A stretch of DNA of 64,000 nucleotides from Chondrosia reniformis (Eukaryota > Porifera > Demospongiae > Chondrillida > Chondrillidae). This document shows positions 57,552-64,000 of the stretch, in pieces. The notes below the pieces were generated by a model that made no database searches, was not told the DNA's origin, and saw only the letters and a list, made by a program, of their open reading frames with translations. Positions within the stretch are counted from its first letter, which is position 1. Each line of letters begins with the position of its first letter. The DNA is taken from positions 6,897,884 through 6,961,883 of the forward strand of contig OX359199.1 in NCBI GenBank assembly GCA_947172415.1. Reading direction: 5' to 3'. A program made the position numbers and the translations under genes.

Positions 57552-59747
57552 ATGAACCCGAACATCGAGTTTGTTAAGCGATACAGTGACTATGCTGTAA
57601 GAATGTTATTTGTATGTATGTATATGTTTCTCAGTTTAATGTTTCTGCGGTAGGCTCATACATTTGGAATAGACCGCAATGGGTACAAAGCTGTTTTAGC
57701 AGTGTAAGTGGTACAGTGCTGCCAGATGGTTCATTTTATATGCATTGTTACGACGTGTGTAGTTTATGATTGTTTAAATATATTTACAATTACTTATGTT
57801 AGACAAAAATGGTTGGCAGTTGTAGATTTGAAGGGCGATTCACCCAAAGCGATACGCAAGTTGAATACTCATGGTAAGCATGAAATAAAGGCAGTGGAGT
57901 GGAATCCTCACAGGGTAAACGAGAACTTGATCGCCTCTGCAGTGAGTAGAGCATTGTTTCCTGTCATCATAATGTACATTGGATGGTCTGTATAATTGAC
58001 TGAGTATTATTTTGATCGGAGCCTGTTTATGACCTTCAATATAAAGGTCATCCGTTAGAATGGGTTTGTTTAACTGCAGAGTCACAACCAGGTTGATATT
58101 TGGGACTTAAAGGTTGAAACATCTGGGGCCCTCCTGTGTTCTCTAAAGGCTCACACAAAACAGACATTGTAGGTATTGCTCAATTGTGGCATAGTATTGC
58201 TCAATCACTGTGTATCTAAATGCAGTGGACTAAACTGGAATCCTTTTGACTGCAATTCGTGTTCCACCTGCTCAGCAGATTCCTATGTCTATATATGGGA
58301 TATAAGGTACGGGCTCTTATTTATATGAGATATAATGTACAGGCTCTTATTTATATGGGCTATAAGGTATGGTTTCTTATGTGTATGGGATATTAAGGGT
58401 TCTTCCTAATATGGATAATGAATAAGATGTCATACTAGTTACACTGTTTAATGCCTTATTTGTAGAGATCACCGAAGACCAAAAATAGCATTTAAGACCG
58501 TGGGTAAGATATGAGAGTGTAGTACTATTTATTGATGTCATGAGTCTTCTCCTTCAAACAGCTGGTGCATCAAATGTTCGCTGGAACAGGCTAAATTCAC
58601 AGCAGCTGGCTTCAGTGCATGACTCTGATGTACGAATATGGGACATCAGGGTAAGCAAGCATTCAGTGCTCAAATGGCACAGATAGCACGTTAGACTTGT
58701 TAGATAGGCATAGAAACGAATATAATAATAGCTATACACCAAATCATTAGGTGTTATGTGTCCTTGGTAATTAAACTCTCCTTCAGCTTTACCCTTGTGA
58801 GCAAAGCTGTACAGGAATGTACCTTCTTCTGTAAACACAGAAACACAATTCCCTTTACGTTCACCCACAAATATGTGTCCCTTCTTGTTAACTGCCAAAC
58901 CAACTGGGCAACAAACCTGATCATGCTCTCTGGTAATATGCCTGACTGGTTCACCTGTTGGAGTGTAGATACGGATGTAAGGATTGAGGTAGCCACTAGC
59001 TATAACACTCCCCATTTTACTTGTACAATCATCACACATGCTCCATGCATCCCACTCTACTACAAACTTTAGGATTTAGTGATAATCTGTTAATGTTCTA
59101 CACAGAAAGCTTCTGCAGTCGGCTTCATTAGTGCCCATTTAGGTAAGATACACTGTATCGATTGGAGCCATCAGGTCGAGAACAAGTTATTGACGTGTAG
59201 CCAAGATGCCACCATAAAAGTACGTGCTACTGAGTACACTGTACTGTACAATGACCAAGCACATCTATTTGCTTGAGTAATGAGTAGTAGTATGTGGTAC
59301 CTTGCCACATTGTTCTACTAACACTTCAGATATGGGATGCAACCAGCACAAGGATTCCATTGAACACGCTCAACCCTCCTCAGCCACAACCAGTTTTAAG
59401 AGCTCTGTATACTGTAAGCATCAATGTTAGACACTAGCTCTATGTAAACTTTGTTAAGTTAATGGGGTATCTTAAGGAGGTTCTTTGTGGCTAGGAAATA
59501 TCCAGTAATTATAATGATGACATGACAGGTTCCTTAACACTTAATCTTTATTCTAAAGGTGTTTATACAGCAACCAATTGTTGATGTAGTTGATGTAGTT
59601 AATGTTGTTGTTGTTGATGTTGTCGTTGATGTAGTTGATGTTGTTGATGTTGTTGTTGATGTAGTTGATGTAGTTGATGTTGTTGTTGTTGATGTTGTCG
59701 TTGATGTAGTTGATGTTGTTGATGTTGTTGTTGATGTAGTTGATGTA

Positions 59748-59778
<31 letters not shown>

Positions 59779-62700
59779 ATGTAGTTGATGTAGTTGATGT
59801 AGTTGATGTAGTTGATGTTGTTGTCGATATTGTTGTTGTTGTTGTTGTTGCAGCCTTTTGGACATGGAATTGTGAGTGTGTGTGCACCAGCCCTTCATGG
59901 TAGTGACCCCAGGGTGTACCTCTGGGGGAGTGGCATTGCCTCAGGATTCTCCCGTCCAATTCACTACTTCTCTGGAAGTCAAAATCCAATTAACGAGTTG
60001 CAGTGGATCCGCAAGAATGGAAGTAAGTTATGTTTACTATGAGGTTAAGAGTTAACTGTTTATGAGAGATATTATAAGTGGCAAGATACATAGAATGGTA
60101 TTCGTGTACACAGGTGATAAGTTCTACCTTGCCACTTGGTCAAAGTTGGCAAAGGAACTAATGATTTGGACCGTACCTCCAGAAATTGAAGAAGTGAGTT
60201 TCAGCTAATTATGTACACCAGTGGAGGGAGGCAAGCAATCACTAGTATGTGATGTACTATGTACACATAATATGGTGACCTGTATCATATGTATTTGTGT
60301 GGATGATGTTTGCTTTAATAACTTCCATTTTCAAGGCTTGTACCTCTGAATCCACAATTGAAGCTGGAATTACTTCAGCCATTAGTGACACCCAGCAGGT
60401 GCCAGCGAGGAACAGTAGTGGAGACAGTGTCAAGGAGGTTGACAGCAGCGGGCACCTATCAGGTTCTGTTCCACAAGTTTTGTCTCCGAAACCTCTATCA
60501 GCTGGCCTCATCACTTTTACTACATTGGACAGGGAGTTTTCATCGGTAAACACAGACCTCCTGAATGTCACTATTGAAAAGGTGTGTCTTTGTGCACTAA
60601 TTTATTTCCTTAGAAATGTACTTTGATATTATGTTTACACCTAGAGAGATACTTCACAAAAGTGTTGCCGTGTCAACTGTTCCCATGGTGACAAGACTGT
60701 CACAGTGGAGATTAACTTTCCGGCCTTCTACCCCGAGGCGGCCCCCTACTTTATAATAGATAAGACAGCGACTAATTTGGGTTTCAATGCACAGATGCTG
60801 CTATTACGAGTAAGTAATATTGTGATAATACAAGTAGACAAGTGCTGGAAATATTATGATTAATTTTACAGAGTATGAATGAAGTTGTACAGCCCTTGGT
60901 GAAAGAAAATCGACCTTGCCTTCAAGTTTGTCTCGATAAACTTTCATCTCTGATTGAGACTAATGAGGTAGGTCAGGCATGTGCTTCAAAGCATGTCCCA
61001 AAACCACATCTCTTCACTCAGTTGAAGACAAATAGTGAACAAGCAGTAAAAGCAGTGAATAGTGGCTATCCATCGCCTGGTGGATCCTTTAAGAGAAAGG
61101 AAAGCTTTACAACTTCCTCTTTTGCTGATAGTAATATCCCCTTTCCAAGAACCTGTGGAGGAAGGTTTTCAGGAAATGGTGAATTTTAATTCATGTAACT
61201 AAATCTTGAAGGCCATATGAAGACTTCAAATACCTAATGCAGTATGGTTGTTCAACTGTTTTTGTACATACAGGGTTGATGGTAACGTTTCTTCGACCTT
61301 CTCAGTTGACACTCATAACACATGATCCTAAGAAACATCCAAAGTAAGCCAGTAATTAGATTGGTAAGGTTTTCAAGGGTTATTAGTTGCTATGGTAACA
61401 AGGCTCTTTGATCTTTTTTGATTATTTTGCAGGACTATGGAGGCTGTTACTAGTTTAAGGACAAAGCCTACTCCATGGGGCCACCATCAGTCGGGACAGT
61501 TTGGGACTTCCCCTAGCAACCTGCCTACCTTTCCAGGTGGCAAAACGCAGCCCAAAACCATTCTACCTTACGTTTCAAAAGGAAGGGTATGAAAATGGGA
61601 AGCAGGACCTGTCCACATAATATGGGAATGGGAATATAGTATATGTTGGAATGGGAAGTAGGACCTGTGCATATAATATGGGAATGGGAATATAGTATAT
61701 GTTGGAATGGGAAGTAGGACCTGTACACATAATATGGGAATGGGAAGATGTAGGAATAGAAAGCACAACTATTGCCTAATTTGTAATGCTCTTGTGCTAA
61801 TTACCGTGGTCTTGTACACATATTCCATTTTAGGGTCACAAATCCTCCTCCTCCTCAAATCCTTACATCACCTCAGTCAAGATACACGATACCAAACTCC
61901 TGCTACCCATTGACTTGGACTTGGCTAAGGCATTTGTGTAAGCTGAGCCCTCTAGCCAGTGGAACTTGCTAGATCTGTGAAGAGCTTGTTATCAACATCT
62001 CTCTTTTAGGCTGTCAGCTCCTTCAATTGAAGCTTTTTGCCAGGACAACATTGCTGTGTCAGCATCCCTCCAGAGACCTGATCTTGTGCAGGCATTCTCA
62101 TTGGCTGCTCTTGTGGCATCTGTCAATACCATTCCCCCTCCCCCCACCCCAGAGGATGGAAGACCGTGGGCTTTCCATCCATTTGCCAGACCACTTATTG
62201 TATCATTGTGAGTCAACTTTTATATACAGCTTAGTGTAGCACAGTTGAGTACAGTAGGTATTGCATCATTGCTCACCTGTAATGTGATGGACACCTTTGC
62301 CTAATAGCTGACCGGGTTATCTCTTTGAGACATTGAATATATAGAAGAATGTCTAAAGCAACAATTCCTATCACGGCTATCACAATCGGTTCTACTCCCA
62401 TAGATACAATCATTTGTCATTGTCCACTCTTGTCCACTCTTGTCCACTCTGTCTGCTCTTGTCCACTCTGTCTGCTCTGTCCACTCTTATCCATTTTGTC
62501 TGCTTCGTCCACTCTTGTCCATTCACCTGATTGTGTCTGCTGTTGTCAATGGGTCATTGCCTTGTTCTTTGCTTTAGACTAGACTATTACTGGAAGCAGT
62601 CTGATGTGCAGTCGGTGGCAGTGCTGTCCTGTGTCTTTGAGATGTATGACAAGTTGATCAGGAGCCATTTTGATGCTCAACCGTTGCTCACCATACTGCC

Positions 62701-63817
62701 TGCAAGAAGCCTCACCCAAGGAAGCCGTAGCAGTGCCAATAGCGTAGGTTGTTTGGTAGCAATTCCGTCAAGGAATCAGTTTAAGTATCAAATGTTGTTT
62801 ATTTTAGAGTTCAGCATCATCACTTATTGTGTCTCCTTCGTATGAGCGTTTTCACCCATGGAGAAACAGCTGGAACATCACTCAGGAATACACCTTTCCT
62901 GTCAACGAAGCCGAGGAAGACGAAAGTCAGCTTCATGTACAAAACTGCATGTAAGTTTGTCCCTCTAGTTGTCTGGTTTCCTATTTGCATTATGTTAGTA
63001 TCCCCTTGCCTCAGGTTGCTAGGAGACTCCCTCTCACAGAGGTGCTATGCTGCCAGAAGTTGCTATGGAAACATATTGAACCGTTGGCAGCTGATGATCC
63101 AGAGGGCGGAGCTCCTCAATATTCAGTCAGTTAAGGAGCCTGACCATTATGGAATAGGTGTGTCCTGTTATCTTTAGCACCTTGTTAGACAGTGTCTTTG
63201 GAGGAGGGCACTGGTTTGTTAGTTTAAGTAATTTCTGTCACATTTTGAGTAATGACAGGAATTATGAATCTTATAGCACATGACGGGATAATATTTGACC
63301 TGAATGTGTGTTATTCCCAATCTCTTTCTCCTCTGGTTAATATATAGTATACAACAATTGGTATATGCTTTACACAAAATGCTTTGAACCAACTGTCTCA
63401 CCTTTCGCTGTAGAATTTGGTAATATCTGTCAACATTGCAACTCAAGTGTGAGAGGACCCAAATGTCATTGTCTCCGTTTGACGATGAAGTGTCAAGTCT
63501 GTCACACAGCCGTGAAAGGTAAAGCCCCTAACTGTATAATCCTCCCACAAATATGCTTCTCACATTAACATCTTGATGAACAAAATTCCTTCACCGAGCA
63601 GCTTTGCTGTTTGTATTTCTGGGAATCCTTTTTCTGTGGTCTCCTGAAACTCACTGAAAATGTATTTGTATTTCTCTTGTTAGGTTTATCCAATTTTTGC
63701 CTGTCGTGTGGTCACGGTGGTCATTCAGTTCATCTTCGGGAATGGTTTCAGAATCACGACTCCTGTCCAGCTGGGTGTGGTTGTAATTGTTTGGAGAACT
63801 GTCTAAAGACTGTTTAA
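57552..63817 (+). CDS. WDR59: GATOR2 complex subunit WDR59
   Basis: Component of GATOR2, which activates TORC1 on the lysosome in response to amino acids. Twenty-three exons: 57552-57596, 57654-57703, 57803-57941, 58080-58168, 58226-58306, 58466-58503, 58562-58650, 59106-59219, 59330-59413, 59854-60022, 60114-60193, 60336-60581, 60645-60809, 60872-61178, 61274-61343, 61433-61586, 61834-61937, 62010-62207, 62578-62743, 62808-62950, 63015-63157, 63414-63518, 63684-63817. All phases agree: 970 residues, matching vertebrate length. WD40 repeats come first (HNQVDIWDLKVE, YVYIWDIR, DVRIWDIR, DATIKIWDATS), then an RWD domain (VTVEINFPAFYPEAAPYFI). The segment SNIPFPRTCGGRFSG is family-specific. The C-terminal zinc-binding RING-like module has CQHCNSSVRGPKCHC, CQVCHTAV and CLSCGHGGHSVHLREWF. 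Confidence 0.97.
58292..58395 (+). repeat. Tandem repeat containing a 5' splice site, WDR59 intron 5
   Basis: Three to four imperfect units of about 31 bp start inside the exon end. The real junction TATGGGATATAAG|GTACGG is followed by GGCTCTTATT, then GAGATATAATGTACAGG and GGCTATAAGGTATGG, each again followed by CTTAT. Exon-end sequence plus donor is therefore duplicated into the intron. Confidence 0.85.
58745..59045 (-). pseudogene. NHL-repeat fragment, antisense in WDR59 intron 7
   Basis: An open minus-strand frame encodes about 95 residues with two NHL-type blades: SVIASGYLNPYIRIYTPTG, then CPVGLAVNKKGHIFVGERKG and CVSVFTEEGTFLYSFAHKG. This pattern (PxGlAvd..G.i.V.......v.vF...G.f...F) is typical of TRIM-NHL and related proteins. 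No neighbouring exons supply a RING, B-box or more blades, so it is probably a stranded gene fragment. A nested gene with remote exons is not excluded. Confidence 0.6.
59577..59853 (+). repeat. GTTGATGTAGTTGATGTTGT-type minisatellite abutting an acceptor, WDR59 intron 9
   Basis: Trinucleotide-like array (GTT, GAT, GTA words in higher-order units) that runs straight into GTTGTTGCAG, the acceptor of exon 59854. All words keep a 3-bp register, so every frame is open: poly-VVDVVDV on plus, poly-Q/H and poly-T/S on minus. None is coding. Confidence 0.94.
61587..61751 (+). repeat. 56-bp tandem repeat, about three units, WDR59 intron 16
   Basis: Units with GGGAATGGGAATATAGTATA, TGTTGGAATGGGAAGTAGGA and CCTGTACACATAATAT begin within 15 bp of the donor at 61587 (GTATGAAAATGGGAAGCAGG), so the array appears to have grown out of the 5' end of the intron. 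Confidence 0.92.
62400..62525 (+). repeat. Pyrimidine-rich GTCCACTCTTGTCTGCTCT repeat, WDR59 intron 18
   Basis: Irregular 9-19 bp words (GTCCACTCTT, GTCTGCTCT, GTCCATTC) end about 50 bp before the acceptor of exon 62578. Confidence 0.88.
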
Positions 63818-63957
63818 TTCATTTGTAATATTTTATACAAGATGTATTCATAAGTATGTTATGTGGTAAGGCAGTTAGAAATTAGTGGATGTAGTTAGAA
63901 TCATATGAGGCCGACATTTTGGTCACGTGACTATCAGTTGTTCTCTGTGTGTAAAAT
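63818..63957 (+). promoter_or_regulatory. Intergenic promoter with palindromic E-box
   Basis: 140 bp between the WDR59 stop and the next ATG. GTCACGTGAC at 63922-63931 is the CLEAR/TFEB (USF/MiT) palindrome. Its position about 30 bp before the next ATG suggests control of that gene rather than of WDR59. Confidence 0.4.
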
Positions 63958-64000
63958 ATGGAAGGAGAAAACAAGGCAATTCCTCTTGAAGGTCTGTGTG
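63958..64000 (+). CDS. Start of an unidentified downstream gene (partial)
   Basis: ATG at 63958 opens a frame beginning MEGENKAIPLEG that runs off the window, or meets a possible donor GTCTGT near the edge. It follows a promoter-like E-box. Too short for any family call. Confidence 0.3.
   Translation, partial: MEGENKAIPLEGLC

Noticed and set aside
59534..59989. Poly-TTST/poly-Q and poly-VVDVVDV frames
   Set aside because: GTT/GAT/GTA array inside WDR59 intron 9, open in all frames because of its 3-bp register.

Overview
This window is animal nuclear DNA. It is AT-rich and gene-dense. Genes are cut into many short GT-AG exons and are separated by 50-700 bp, often sharing divergent promoters. 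The gene set is metazoan: GAB, GAREM and PH-SH2 signalling adaptors, a tandem-PH protein, rolling-stone-like membrane proteins, a TRF-type telomere protein, KIF11 and WDR59. Compactness, AT content and abundant minisatellites fit an early-branching animal, most likely a demosponge of Amphimedon type. The organism call is inference; the gene calls come from exon-by-exon translation with splice phases checked.

Layout: 1-5.1 kb holds nothing I recognise. RPIA (-) runs 5.1-12.7 kb, last exon not found. FNTA (+) is head-to-head with RPIA, and a TRF1/2-like telomere protein (-) converges on FNTA. The intronless proteasome gene PSMD8 (+) is head-to-head with the TRF gene. OAT (-) and a GAREM-like CABIT/SAM adaptor (-) follow in tandem. 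After a gene-poor stretch come a small GAB/DOS-like PH adaptor (+) and a PH-SH2 adaptor resembling SH3BP2 (-). KIF11/Eg5 (+, 23 exons, 1039 aa) is head-to-head with the PH-SH2 gene. A tandem-PH protein (+) follows, then three tandem rolling-stone-like genes (-), then WDR59 (+, 23 exons, 970 aa). The first codons of one more gene lie at the right edge.

Functional themes: four genes (GAREM-like, GAB-like, PH-SH2, tandem-PH) belong to families that work downstream of receptor tyrosine kinases and PI3-kinase, all within 22-53 kb. Most of the others are housekeeping (pentose phosphate, prenylation, proteasome, ornithine metabolism, mitosis, GATOR2/TORC1).

The most unusual feature is structural. 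Many introns carry minisatellites that touch or contain a splice site. In FNTA the unit is 39 bp, ends in a 3' splice site and stays open in frame, so acceptor choice could add 13-residue blocks. In KIF11 a 53-bp unit repeats the acceptor plus exon start. In the PH-SH2, WDR59 and KIF11 genes, 5' splice sites are repeated. The window also holds an 84-bp near-perfect palindrome, hammerhead-like repeat elements, two interspersed repeat families, a duplicated exon in the TRF gene and gene-conversion-like patchwork among the rolling-stone copies.
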